Positions 1 to 10,645 of a stretch of 64,000 bases of DNA are shown piece by piece. Below the pieces are notes generated by a model that saw only the letters and a program-made list of their open reading frames with translations, had not been told where the DNA came from and did no database searches. Position 1 is the stretch's first letter. Each line of letters begins with the position of its first letter. The translations under genes were made by a program, and so were the position numbers. Source of the DNA: Xiphophorus maculatus (taxonomy: Eukaryota; Chordata; Actinopteri; Cyprinodontiformes; Poeciliidae); contig NC_036460.1 in NCBI RefSeq assembly GCF_002775205.1, positions 868,501 through 932,500 of the forward strand. The letters run 5' to 3'.

Positions 1-600
1 ATTAGTAAAAACAAAAAAACAGACAATATCTAACAATTTATATTTACAGAATTATCATATATTAACATAGCCTATATCCCACAGATGCATTGTTCTGTAT
101 TTAATGGGCTGCTTCGGATTTGTAAAAGGGTTTGGGAGAATTAATGTGTATCTGAACAGCTGAATTGATGCTTTGTCTGGTGTCTCATGCAGATATTAGC
201 TGCCTAAGTCAAGCCCAACCGCTCATCCACGCACAAAAACTCTGGAGCAGGTCGGCAGATATAGCTGATGGATTAACCTAGGTTTGCAGTGGAGTATCAG
301 ATGTGGTGTGTAATATAGACTGTGCTATTTTTGGAATATATATAGTTGCTTAAGTATGAACAGTTACCTGCAAAAGTGGTGCAATACTTCTTGGTAAAGC
401 TTTTTATTTCCAATCATATCTAATTATTGATTTGAAAGTATCAATGTTTTTTATTATCAGTAATTGTTAATTTATATGTGTTGTAATTGCATAAATAATA
501 TGAGGGTCATAATCATAAGGCTCAAGGCTGAAATGGGCGTTATTAAGAAAGGAAATCTTGTTGTCCATCACAAACATTGTCCAGTTAAATTTGGGAAGAA
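1..600. other. AT-rich flank, nothing recognised
   Basis: No reading frame, RNA gene or recognisable repeat was seen in this stretch on either strand. It is AT-rich and leads into a promoter-like region just to the right. Confidence 0.5.
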
Positions 601-696
601 GGGCGGGTCTTTCTCTTAGTCCCGCCTATTTTAGCTCGTCTTGTATAGTCTCAGATTCGCGGTCATTTTCTTTTATTGTACGACTGAATCAGAGAC
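601..696 (+). promoter_or_regulatory. Promoter-like GC box and 5'-UTR exon
   Basis: A GC-box-like GGCGGG (602-607) and its inverted partner CCCGCC (621-626) sit in otherwise AT-rich DNA. About 70 bases further on, GAGAC|GTAAGT makes a strong splice donor after 696. A TTTTCTAG acceptor lies just before the ATG at 796. The likely arrangement is a promoter, a short non-coding first exon and a ~100-bp intron for the gene that follows. The promoter role is inference from position and motif only. Confidence 0.35.
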
Positions 697-795
697 GTAA
701 GTATTTTATGGTATTATTTGAATAATAAGTTAATGTTTTTATTGCGTTTTGTCTTTATAGTTGTTATTGTCTATATATTTTGTGTTTTCTAGAAA

Positions 796-3139
796 ATGGC
801 AGAATGTTCTCCATTAAAACTTAAATTAAGCGACCCGGACCTCAAAGCGGTCCAAAATGCTGCCCAGCTGGCTTGTGTAAGTATATTAGTTGGTAACTAA
901 GTTTAAAAAAGTATTGTGTTTGGAAATTTGTGTATGAGGTTGTGTAGTGTTAAGTAGTTCGAATGACGGTAATTCTTTTTGGATATGAAAACATACCTGT
1001 GAAGTTTTAGGTTAGAGAATTCCATAACGTTCGCCTCCAGTGGGTACAACTACCTACGTAAAATGGAGGGGGGAGGGAGGGCCGCCATTACACTACGGAC
1101 AGGTGGACGTAAGTTCACGTAGTGGGATAAATGTAAGACTGGGGGGACAGAAGAAAGGAAGTAACGCGGCGTAAAGTCAGGGGATGAAGATGGAGGGGAT
1201 GGGGGGCAATACAGGGAAATATTAATATTGGAGCATGGCTAGAAAGATGGGTAAAATAAACTGTGGTTCCCGGCTAATACGGGAGACTTTACAGCTAATT
1301 ATTAAAAAGCTATAAAACATGGTATAGTCCAGAAAACTAAGTGCGGGGAAAGAAACATAACCTAAGTGCGGAGTGGATTCATGTGGGTATAAATGGTGCG
1401 ATTTGATTGTCAGGCGCATGTGGTTTATATTGAACTTCTATGTGGATCACCTCGAGGATTGTCGTGGTGCGTTTCGTTTGGCGTTGTGCGATTTGAACTG
1501 TATTGAGCGGTTAATGCTTTGAGCGCGTCCGACACTTCAATGTAAACCTTACGACCAAGGCGCGTTTTGTGGGCATATGTTTCGAAGTTGAAGCAAACAT
1601 GTCTTTGATATCAATGCAGCTTTAAATGTGTTTCATGTAAGACTAATTTCATTTGAAAGAAGTAGTTAAATTCTTTATTGATATTGCATAAAGATACAAT
1701 TACAATATTTTGTTGAAGGCATTCATAAGTTCAAATTATGAAACTATTACATTCCTAAACATCAACACAATAAAGGTAATATAAATATTGATATCTAATA
1801 AATTATTTCAGTTTTGATAGAATTATGCTAAAAAAGTGAAGCAAAAGAGAAGACCTATCAACTGAGAAAGCAATAGTAAAATGATGAAATTGTTTCCACA
1901 TAATTCAACAAAATTATTTTCTAGCAGCTTTGAGTAAACTTATTTTTCTTTTCTTATACACATAACAACTGCAGAGCCAGTTGTTATGTGTTTCATATGT
2001 GACTACTTTCTTAAAAAATTTCTTTATTTTCTGTGTCAAGTTTTAAGTTATCTTTAGATGTTTTCTTTGTTTTAAACTTTTCTTCACAAACTAAGCATGT
2101 GTGACATGAAGCATTTAGAGTGATGGAATAGTTTCCCTATTAGTTGTTTAATAGGATTTATTATTTATGGTCCTGTTAAGTATAGTATTAGTGTTTGTTG
2201 TAAAATGTGTTTAACAGTTAATTTATTTTTTTTTACAGTACCATTGCAGAGATCCCCTAGCTTCCCGCGAAGCGATCCAACGAAGCATGCATGAGGCTTT
2301 CCAGCTGAGCCTCGAAGCGCTAGAAAAAAAGGCCAGACAGCTGAAGGCTTCGGAAAAGAGGGTGCAGCATCTCCTCAATGAAGTTGAGCATGCCAACAAG
2401 AAATTGGTTGCTGCCCAACAAAAAATTGAAATATTGGAGGGCTGCACAGCATTTTATGTTGATGGTAGGTATATTTATAGTATATCATGCTGATTATAGG
2501 TTTTATTTTTGTTTTATATTTTAATCTTAATTAACATATGATATAATGGTATATCATGAGGTATTTGTAGTGTATACAGAAATTATTTTTTGTTTCTTCG
2601 ATGTTTTATTTTTTTTTTTGTTTTTACAAATCCATTGAGAATAAAAGGAAAGATTCACTTTTGATAAAAGAAATGTAAAAAACTGTTAACTATCAAACTG
2701 AAAAATGAGCTTCACAAAATAATGACATTCACTCATTTAGATGTTAAATAATGATTGTATTAATATTTAGCCCCGTCTAGTGAGCATCTACTGGCTATCC
2801 CTTCATATTTGATCCTGGCAGAGATTTTAAAGCAGAAAATGTTGTGTAAGTGAGCATAGAGTTTTGCAGGAGCTTGAGAAGCAAGGTTTGAGTCCAAACA
2901 CTACAAGTTTTAAGACGAAAGACATCAAGTCCTGCTCCACGTTCCTCCCACAGTCATGTTAATTGGGTTTTATAAAATTTTACTTTGGTATGTGTGTGCA
3001 AAAAGCAGACAGGTCGCAGGGTATCCTGTCTGATATTCTTTTTTTATGCTAAAATCTTTCAGAAAAAACCGATGCAACGACCCAGACACAGGACGAGGAG
3101 GAAGAAGTCTCAGAGATGAGTTGCATTGCTGAAGATTAA
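796..3139 (+). CDS. Unrecognised 127-aa acidic coiled-coil protein, three coding exons
   Basis: Coding exons are 796-876 (27 codons, donor GTAAGT), 2239-2464 (acceptor TTTTTTTTACAG, donor GTAGGT) and 3063-3139 (acceptor ATCTTTCAG, stop TAA). They join in frame at phases 0 and 1 to give 127 residues. The protein begins MAECSPLKLKLSDPDL. Its middle (about residues 45-100) is charged and heptad-like, rich in Lys, Glu, Leu and Ala, as expected of a coiled coil. The tail has a run of five acidic residues and ends CIAED. An ATTAAA at 3193-3198 could be the polyadenylation signal. I do not recognise the family and see no catalytic motif. It lies 2.5 kb upstream of the Helitron 5' region on the same strand, so it may be a host gene or an accessory gene of a mobile element; the sequence does not decide this. 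Confidence 0.6.
877..2238 (+). other. First coding intron of the coiled-coil gene
   Basis: This 1.36-kb GT-AG intron is AT-rich in its second half and holds no convincing reading frame. Around 1020-1600 there is a more GC-balanced stretch with G-rich runs, which I cannot assign to a known element. Confidence 0.5.
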
Positions 3140-4255
3140 TTTTTTTTTCTTTAAGTTCAGTGTTTTTGTATGTTTTTTTTCAAAATGGTTCTATTAAAAT
3201 GGTTTTACTTTTCTGAATGGATTCATTTTACATTTTTGTAACATGATAAAACAAGATAACCCTTCTAGGGTAAAATGTAGTTTAATGTGAAGTTGAGTTA
3301 AAGTTTTAGGGAAGGTCCAAGTGGGATATTAACAGACTAAAAGTAAGTTTGGTATAAATGTTGATGTCACACAACTGTGTTATGGTTTTGACAGAGCTTA
3401 GATGGAAGGGAAGATTTTATTTATTTTGTTGGTTTCTATTTTTATTGAGCAACATGGATGGTGGTTAAAGTATGGTATGGACAACCCAAAGAACCAACAC
3501 CAGAACCGGTTGATTAAGGAGCTGAAGGAGGGAGAGACAGGGAGCAGCAACATCTGCAGCAGGTGGGATAGTGAGAAGTGAGACGCAAAGGATACTTTGA
3601 AGATGACTTGTACACACACTGGCCAGTGCAACAAAGATTCTGGAAAAATGGAGTATTTCTAATTTATTTCTATTTCCTTCTAATTTAATCTTTATTAAAT
3701 TAGATAAATTTATTAGTTGAAATAACTAATAAAATGGAGTGATCAGAATTAATTTAGTAAAATATAAACGCTGTGCTTTTTTCTACAAGTAAATAGTCAC
3801 ATCAAAAAGTTAGAAATGTCTAGTTTCTTACAGCATAGTTAAACAAAGTTAGAGATGTTATCTTTACTGCTTTTTTCCCCCAATTCCCAAATATATTGGG
3901 GTGTGTGACAGACTGTGTGAATGACAGGCATTAACTTATAATACTTTTTATAACAATGTTTTATGAACTTTGGTACATTTACTTGTATTAGATACACCAC
4001 ATTCAATTTTGGGGATGGTGTGACTTATTGCAGCAACTAGTCAAAATTTGTTTTAAGATATCTCCAAATGAATTAGCGATATTTTTAATTAGATGGCTTA
4101 TCCATTTAAGATATCTTAAAATAATTACGTTCAGATATGTTAAATTATGATAATAGATATGTGTCCCGTTAAATAACAGATGAAGTGACATCATTTGAGA
4201 TATTTTGAGAGTAACTTTCACTTGTCAAAATGTAATGTAAGATGTCATAAATAAA
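3140..4255. other. AT-rich spacer before the LINE fragment
   Basis: The 3' untranslated region of the coiled-coil gene probably occupies the first part. The rest is AT-rich with only short chance reading frames on both strands. I see no element in it. Confidence 0.45.
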
Positions 4256-5455
4256 CAAGTTCCAAAGTAATGGATTTGGATGGATGGTTAGGAAATGGAT
4301 TAAAATGTATGGATTAGAGGACAAGGAAATAGCTCATTTTAATCCAATTAGCGTTATTCCTCCATGGTTAATACCAGAGGTTAATGTAGATTTGAAAATT
4401 AATACAATGAAAAATGATTGGAATTTAAATGAAATAGGGATCAAGACTGATATTTATTTAAGAAATACATATAACAATTATCTTAAAATTTATACAGATG
4501 GATCTAAGAATCTAAAAGGATATGTGGGAATAGGAATATATATATCAGAGTTTAAAAAATGTATTTCTAAAAGAATATCAGATCATTTGTCGGTTTTTAC
4601 AGCAGAAATGGTGGCAGTTATATTAAGCTTGCAATGGGTTGAGGAGGTCCGACCAGACAGGGTGGTGGTGTGCACAGATTCCAAAGCTGTAGTAGAAAGT
4701 ATTAAGGGAGAAGGAAACGATAGAAAAGATTTTATATTAGAAATTCATCATATTTTATTTAGATTATATAGGGGTGGCATTGATGTTTGGTTTTGTTGGG
4801 TGCCAGCACATGAAGGAGTAAAAGGCAATGAAAAGGCAGATAAATTAGCTAAAAGGGCTTTAGAGGGGGAAATAACAATTTCAATTCCTTTTGGAAAAGG
4901 GGAAGGGAAATCACTTATTAAAAGTAAAGAAATGGAGAAATGGCAAGAAATGTGGAATGAAGATAAGAAAGGAAGAAGATTATATGAAGTACAAAAGTCA
5001 GTTTGAATTCGAAGCATTAATGAAAGAAACAGAAGAGAAGAAATAATAATTAGTAGATTAAGAGTAGGTCATACCTACTTAAATGACATGCTTTATACAA
5101 TAGGGAGGAAAAATAATGATAAATGTGAGAGATGTGGAGAGAAAGAAAATGTAGAACACATATTGATGAACTGTAAGTCAAATGAACTCGAAAGGGAAGA
5201 ATTAAAGAGAATAGTTAGAAATATGGGGCATGAATGGAATCTTAAAGGTATATTAGGAAATGAAGGAAACATAACAGATATTCACAAATTAAGGAAAGCA
5301 TTGTTTATTTATCTTAAGAATACAAAATTAAAAAATAGAATTTAATAGATGTGAAGTAATGTTTCTACACACTCATGTACAGTAGGTGGCGGTATGCACC
5401 TTAAAGTTGCTTGTGATCCGCCATAATAGAAAAGAAGAAGAAGAAGAAGAAGAAT
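4256..5455 (+). mobile_element. 3' end of an RNase H-bearing LINE, one premature stop
   Basis: One frame runs 4284-5345 and is interrupted only by TGA at 5005-5007. Before the stop it encodes an RNase H domain with the expected acidic set: YTDGSK, the Glu of FTAEMVAV, TDSKAV, and WVPAHEGVKGNEKAD. After the stop the same frame continues with a CERCGEKENVEHILMNC zinc-knuckle-like end, typical of the C-terminus of RNase H LINEs of the I/Nimb type. The 3' part (5346-5455) ends in a GAA/AGA simple repeat, as in fish LINE tails. The reverse transcriptase and ORF1 are missing, so this is a 5'-truncated insertion. The clade is inferred from the RNase H plus CCHC ending. Confidence 0.75.
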
Positions 5456-5459
5456 CTGA

Positions 5460-5614
5460 TTGGTTGGTAAACCTCTCTAGCCTTCTGCACGCTGATTTTT
5501 GAATTAGTCTTTTACAGACCCCGATTTAGTGAAGTTCTCAGTGAGAGTTTCATAAAATCCTCGCCAGTTTCAAACAGGAGTCTTTCTGATTGCTTTGAAG
5601 CTTTTTCCGTCGAG
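5460..5614 (+). promoter_or_regulatory. Probable 5'-UTR exon of the Helitron gene
   Basis: A non-coding stretch ends in GTCGAG|GTAAGA, a strong donor at 5615. The next acceptor, AAATGTAG at 7405, directly precedes the initiator ATG of the Helitron gene. The first intron would be 1.8 kb and hold a minisatellite, an hAT-like fragment and a TA repeat. The promoter itself is not evident. Confidence 0.35.
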
Positions 5615-5992
5615 GTAAGATTTTGCATATTTTAATAAAGATGTGATGAATGTCAGTTTGTTAAAATACAGCGCTGTACATAATATAAACTATTGCATGC
5701 ACTTCAGTAATATCCGCTACTGATGTTAATAAATATAAGCCTAGAACCGTTGCTAATCGTCGGTTACGTGGGGCTTGAGCAAAGTTGTTGACTTGTCAAG
5801 ATCTGTGTCGGCAGCGCGCTGCAGCCAAAGAGGCGCGTTAAAATGTCAAGTTTCTAATTTTAATCAAGAGTTAAGTATTTTTTATATATATAAATAGCTT
5901 TTTTCCCTCATTCTGAATCGTTTCTGTACTCTCTGTGGGGCCTGTAGTGCTTCATAGAGATTCAGGCTGTCTCTCCGTCCTCGTGCTGTTAG

Positions 5993-6126
5993 CACGTGCT
6001 CGTAGCTCGTGCTCGTAGCTCGTGCTCGTAGCTCGTGCTCGTAGCTCGTGCTCGTAGCTCGTGCTCGTAGCTCGTGCTCGTAGCTCGTGCTCGTAGCTCG
6101 TGCTCGTAGCTCGTGCTCGTAGCTGC
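5993..6126 (+). repeat. 13-bp minisatellite
   Basis: About ten tandem copies of a 13-bp unit (GCTCGTAGCTCGT) end at CGTAGCTGC. It lies in the predicted first intron of the Helitron gene, 0.4 kb after the donor at 5615. Tandem repeats near the 5' end are common in Helentron-type elements, but here it may simply be intronic. Confidence 0.9.
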
Positions 6127-6299
6127 TATGTTTTACGGCTGTTTGATTTTTACAAAATCTCTAAATTAAAAGAAGACGGAGAGTATATAGTTGTGTTTAA
6201 TGTTATTTTCCTCAATTAGAAAAAGGCACACCTAAAAGACAACAGCTGCTTATTCACTTATAATCACAGATTTCATTAGTGCTTATACAGTGAACCCGC

Positions 6300-6400
6300 T
6301 AGTGATGTGTCGGTCGCGAACGATCCGGCTCTAAGAGCCGGCTCTTTGAAGTGAACGATTGGAACCGGCTCCACAATGGGAGCCGTTTTAGGATCCTATT
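6300..6400 (+). mobile_element. hAT-like transposon end, fragment
   Basis: The stretch begins TAGTGATGTGTCGGTCGCG and continues with an AAGAGCCGGCTCTTT inverted motif and further GAGCCG copies. This resembles the subterminal region of fish hAT elements. A related stretch lies near 26345. No matching opposite end was found before 7080, so the right boundary is unknown. Confidence 0.4.
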
Positions 6401-7077
6401 TGGGAGCCGGGTTTTTTTCTACAGTATATCGCTGTCTCTCCGCCTCCCTGTCATTGTGCTTGTGCTCTGCAAGTGCCAGAGCCGATCGTTTCCCCCCCCC
6501 CCCTCCGTCTTTGTGTTTTTTTTTGTCCTGCCGTGCCTGGCTGTGTCACAGTTCATTGTGTACTGCGTCCTGATTTGCTAAACAGTCTCCGCGCTTCTTC
6601 TCTACCTGTGCGCCAATAACGTTACAGTATTTAAATATACGTAATACAGCTTGGCAAATTATTATGAATGTTTTAGCCCAGAAGAAAAAAAAGAGCGACA
6701 ACTATTGATAAGTATGTTCTTCTATCGAAAAAACACACCTGCACCACAGACTTCAGAAGAAAAGGACACTAGAGAGCGGATTCAACTCGCAGCGTCACAG
6801 TCAGAGGCACAGTGAAATACGCGAGTCACAATTTGTACTACTGTACTTTGTATTGATGATTAAAATTATTATTTTACTGTAGTTATTTTTAAGAAAGCGT
6901 TATATTTGTTGTAAAATGGGCCTGAAAACAGGTTTTGTTTGTTGGTTTCAATGTAGGGTCTTTAATTATGCTAAATAATAATTTATAAAAAATAAAGGTA
7001 ACTACTCCACGGATTTCGCATATCATGGGTTCTTTTCACAATGCAACAACTGTGAAAAACGATGGTTCACTGTATAT

Positions 7078-7079
<2 letters not shown>

Positions 7080-7116
<37 letters not shown>
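7080..7116 (+). repeat. (TA)n microsatellite
   Basis: An uninterrupted run of alternating T and A, about 18 dinucleotides, lies in the predicted first intron of the Helitron gene. Confidence 0.9.
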
Positions 7117-7826
7117 CACATTTTATTTGTAAAGTGCCTTTTAGCAACAAGGCATTTGAAAGTGTTTTGCATCATTAAAACACAAAATTGCAATGTAATA
7201 GTACACACAGTCAACACATTACATTTTGCACATCAGATTACTGATTAATATTTTATGATTAAGCCTGGTCGCAGGTTTTAGTTATAATTACTGAAGCTGT
7301 GCATTGAGTCTTGATTGTATGTATGTATATATATAACTGTTTAATATTTATATTGTTGTAATTATCTATATTCATAGTACTGAATTATTTCATGTCAAAA
7401 TGTAGATGCCTCGAGGAAAGTCCCATCGTCGATCGGAAGCTGCAAAAAGGAGAGTAGAGGCAGTCCGGCTCGAACGAGTTGGGATACCCAAGGCCTCCAG
7501 CGACTTTGAACCACGTCAGTATTAAATTTAATTACATTTCTTTAAATTTTATGTCATATTTCTATGTCAAATGAAATATCCAGAGTGCATAGTGCATATT
7601 TCTTTAAATAATTTGTATTTCTTTTTGGATTTTTGTTATTTTTTAGAGCGTGGCACAGGCGTGCGGCACGCTGTGCGAAAATGGCCAGTTAGTGAAGTGA
7701 CTAATCACTGTCACAAGCTGGTCGTTCCAGAGGGATTGCCCAATAAGAAAGTAAGTAAAATGAGCAATGATTTCAAATAGAATATGTAGGCATAAATCTT
7801 ATCTTGCTGTGTTTTTTCTATTTTAG

Positions 7827-8867
7827 TTTGTTCTTCTGATTGGTGCGTCCCACTTGCGCTCTTTTGTGGACGGCATTGTTGAGATGGCAAGTGGCTGCTT
7901 GCAGTTTGGATTTATTTCGACTCCCGGTGCTGACGCAGCTGACCTGCGTCTCGAGGTGTTGAATGCCGTCGTACCTCGAGAGCCTGACGCTGTCTGCGTC
8001 ATGGCTCCATCAAACAACCTTACGGCCAGTCGTCACCCAGAAGAAGCCGGACAGGAATTTGAGCGGTACCTATTGGCTGTCTGTTCTCGTTGGCCTAAGG
8101 TAATAACAATGGTTGATTTAAAGTGGTTCTTCATGCTGGTTCACAGAGTGCTGCCCTGCATGTTTTAGGTATTTGCCTTCAGAGACACATCTAAAGCATG
8201 CAGAACAATGGTCACTGAGGACTGGGATGGAGAAACACATAAATATCAATTTCTTAATAGGTTCATGGGCAATATAAATGTCTAAATATGTTATTTTTGT
8301 AGGTTTTTTGTACCGGCTTCGTCCCCCGCCTGACTGAGTCCAGAGAGAAGCAGGAGTGGTTCCAGCAGGAATTCCACCGCAGGTCGGCAAAGCTAGGTAC
8401 GTATTAAAATATTTCTCATTATGTTCTTTTTTTGGTGAATGTTTGAAAATTTCTTTTCATTTTATCATGATGTTTTTAGGGATTCGGTACTATCCAATCG
8501 CTGACAACTTTCCTCTGGGCCGTCGCCATCTGTGGTGTCCTGATGGCGTGAGTAAATGTTAATTTTAAACACAGTGAGGAAAAATTTTGAATTTATATGA
8601 AATATTAATTTTATCTCTAATGATTACTGTTAATATGTGCAGATCCACTTGAGCGATGACCACGGGATGCATATCCTCAAAGAACTGATTTGGATGTTTT
8701 CCTATCAGTTCCTGGAGTTGTCAGCACCAAAGCCACTGGTGCAAAGTCCGGCAACTCCTCCTTACAAACCGAGGTTTGCGCCCCGTGTGGTGGTTAAGGG
8801 ACAGGAACGTTCTCGTCCTTCTTCTCCTCTCCCTACCGAATGGACGCTCGTGAGATCCGGCAGGAAG
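7827..8867 (+). CDS. SGNH-hydrolase-like module of the Helitron protein
   Basis: Four exons (7827-8099, 8303-8396, 8480-8547, 8643-8867) encode a module with the hallmarks of SGNH/GDSL esterases. Block I is LLIGASHLRSF, with Ser in GxS. A PSNNL stretch matches the block with the catalytic Asn. The spliced CPDG|IHLSDDHG gives Asp-x-x-His in the D-G-x-H-L-S context of block V; this motif only appears after joining 8547 to 8643, which supports the splice. Before it lies a basic N-terminus (MPRGKSHRRSEAAKRR). Esterase modules are known in ORF1 of some CR1-like LINEs; in a Helitron I infer capture from such a source. The substrate is unknown. Confidence 0.65.
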
Positions 8868-9782
8868 GTATGAGTTTTTTATTTTTGCTTGCAGTGGAAG
8901 AAAGATGTTTGTTTAACTATTGCTAGTCATCCCAAAAATCTTATATGTCATCTACCTTTGCAGAGGAACCTCTCGGGAGAATCCGACTGTTTGTCTGATT
9001 CACCCAAGAAAAGAGTGGTTCATCACCAGGTGCGTGAAGCTTGCAGCTCTGTATAAGATGTAATTTTCAATGTCACTGGTATCTTAATAATTAATATGTT
9101 GGTCTTATAGCGGGACGACACTCCTGTGGCTTTATCGGAGTGTGCCATCCCGTCCAATCCTGTCCGTTTCTCACCCGCTATCTTGGTGGCCATGGAAACA
9201 GTCTCTCCATCGGCCGTTCCAGATGTTCGCACAGGCACCGAGGTAATTAGCAGAATGCTGCAACTATTAACAGTGTCATTATTTGCTTTTATATATAACA
9301 TGAATCTGCAATGTTGTTTGCGATATTACAGACAAAGCCTGTGGAACATCAAAAAAAACCAGCTGTCTCAAAGTCTAGGCGCACGAGACAGAAAGTTTGT
9401 AAAAGCATAACCTAATTAATTATTTTTAGTTCAGATGATTTTATGTTATTTAACTGTTCTTTTCTTCGTTTCTCCTTTAGGTTTCTCCTGTATCTTGTGT
9501 AACTCCTGCTACTAACACTGTAAGTGTTTTGCACATTAAAGTTAAAAGTGTAATGAATGTTGAACAGTGTCAAGTGTTTTATTGAAAACATTTGACATTG
9601 TATCTTTGTTGATCTTGTGCAAAATCAGCTTATTGTTATGTTTTTGTGTCATTTATTTGTAGGTTGTGCTTAAGCTGCCCAGGTTGCTGGTGTCTGATGC
9701 TCGTCCTGCTTGTCCTCCTGTGGCGTCTGACTCTCCTGCTTCGGGACCTGCCTGTCGCTTGGAGGTTCCTTCTGGCCAGGGG

Positions 9783-10645
9783 GTAATGTCTCCTTCAGTG
9801 TGTATTAATAAAAAATGTTGTCTGAGTGTTGTTCCTTTCATTCTACAATTTTCATAACAGAAATCAGATTTTCTCTTCCAAATTATTGTCATTGGCTTAT
9901 GTAATAAATCTGTTGTGCATAAAAAGGAATCAATTTGCAGTCAGGAGAGATTGAAACGTTAAATGTAGATATTTTTCAAGGTCTCCCTTCTGAAGCTGCT
10001 ATGCCCAACCCCAGATAAGCGGAAGAGGATGGATGGATGTCTTTTTCAGGGACATATTGGACTAAAAGTAACAATTGAGGCTCAAGCAATTAATTAGATT
10101 GCTCACAATGAATCAATTTCTGAAGTAATTAACTAATTTAGTAATCATGAACTGGACTATTTTGGGTCAAAAAAGGCCATTTGCTATAAAGTCAAAAGAT
10201 TTAAAAGAGTAATTTAGGAGAAATTGTATTGAAAACATTTTTTCCATTTAAAATTAAACAATAATTTCTCTGTAAGCTTTGTAATATACTTTATAATAAC
10301 GTTTTGGGAAGAGAATGGGACTGTGTGATTTACTACAGCAGAGTTAGACTGAGGGCAATTTCACGTTTCCTGTAACATTTGTAGGTAACCATTAGACTGC
10401 GCTAAAACCCATCCATATTATTGTGGAATTTCACTACAATAGTCTTAAATAATTTCTTATTTGGTTTACATATATATTGTATAAAACAGACTGGAATGAA
10501 ACATTAGCACAATGTGGATATTTTCTTTTTTTAATTTGATTGAAATAATTGTTAGTTGCAATTATGCTAATGATAGTATATTTAAGGAAAAGTCATTACC
10601 AAATGAGGATGTACAAATGTCATGGTTTTCATATTTTCACTCTAG
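9783..10645 (+). other. Last intron of the Helitron gene, with a Rex3-like scrap
   Basis: This 863-bp AT-rich intron separates the eleven small exons from the giant last exon. At 9991-10039 it holds about 50 bp resembling the 3' end of the Rex3-type LINE at 42.5 kb in this window: CTGCTATGCCC, then GATAAGCGGAAGAGGATGG and GATG units. The scrap is on the + strand, so a LINE insertion landed in the intron without breaking the gene. Confidence 0.55.
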
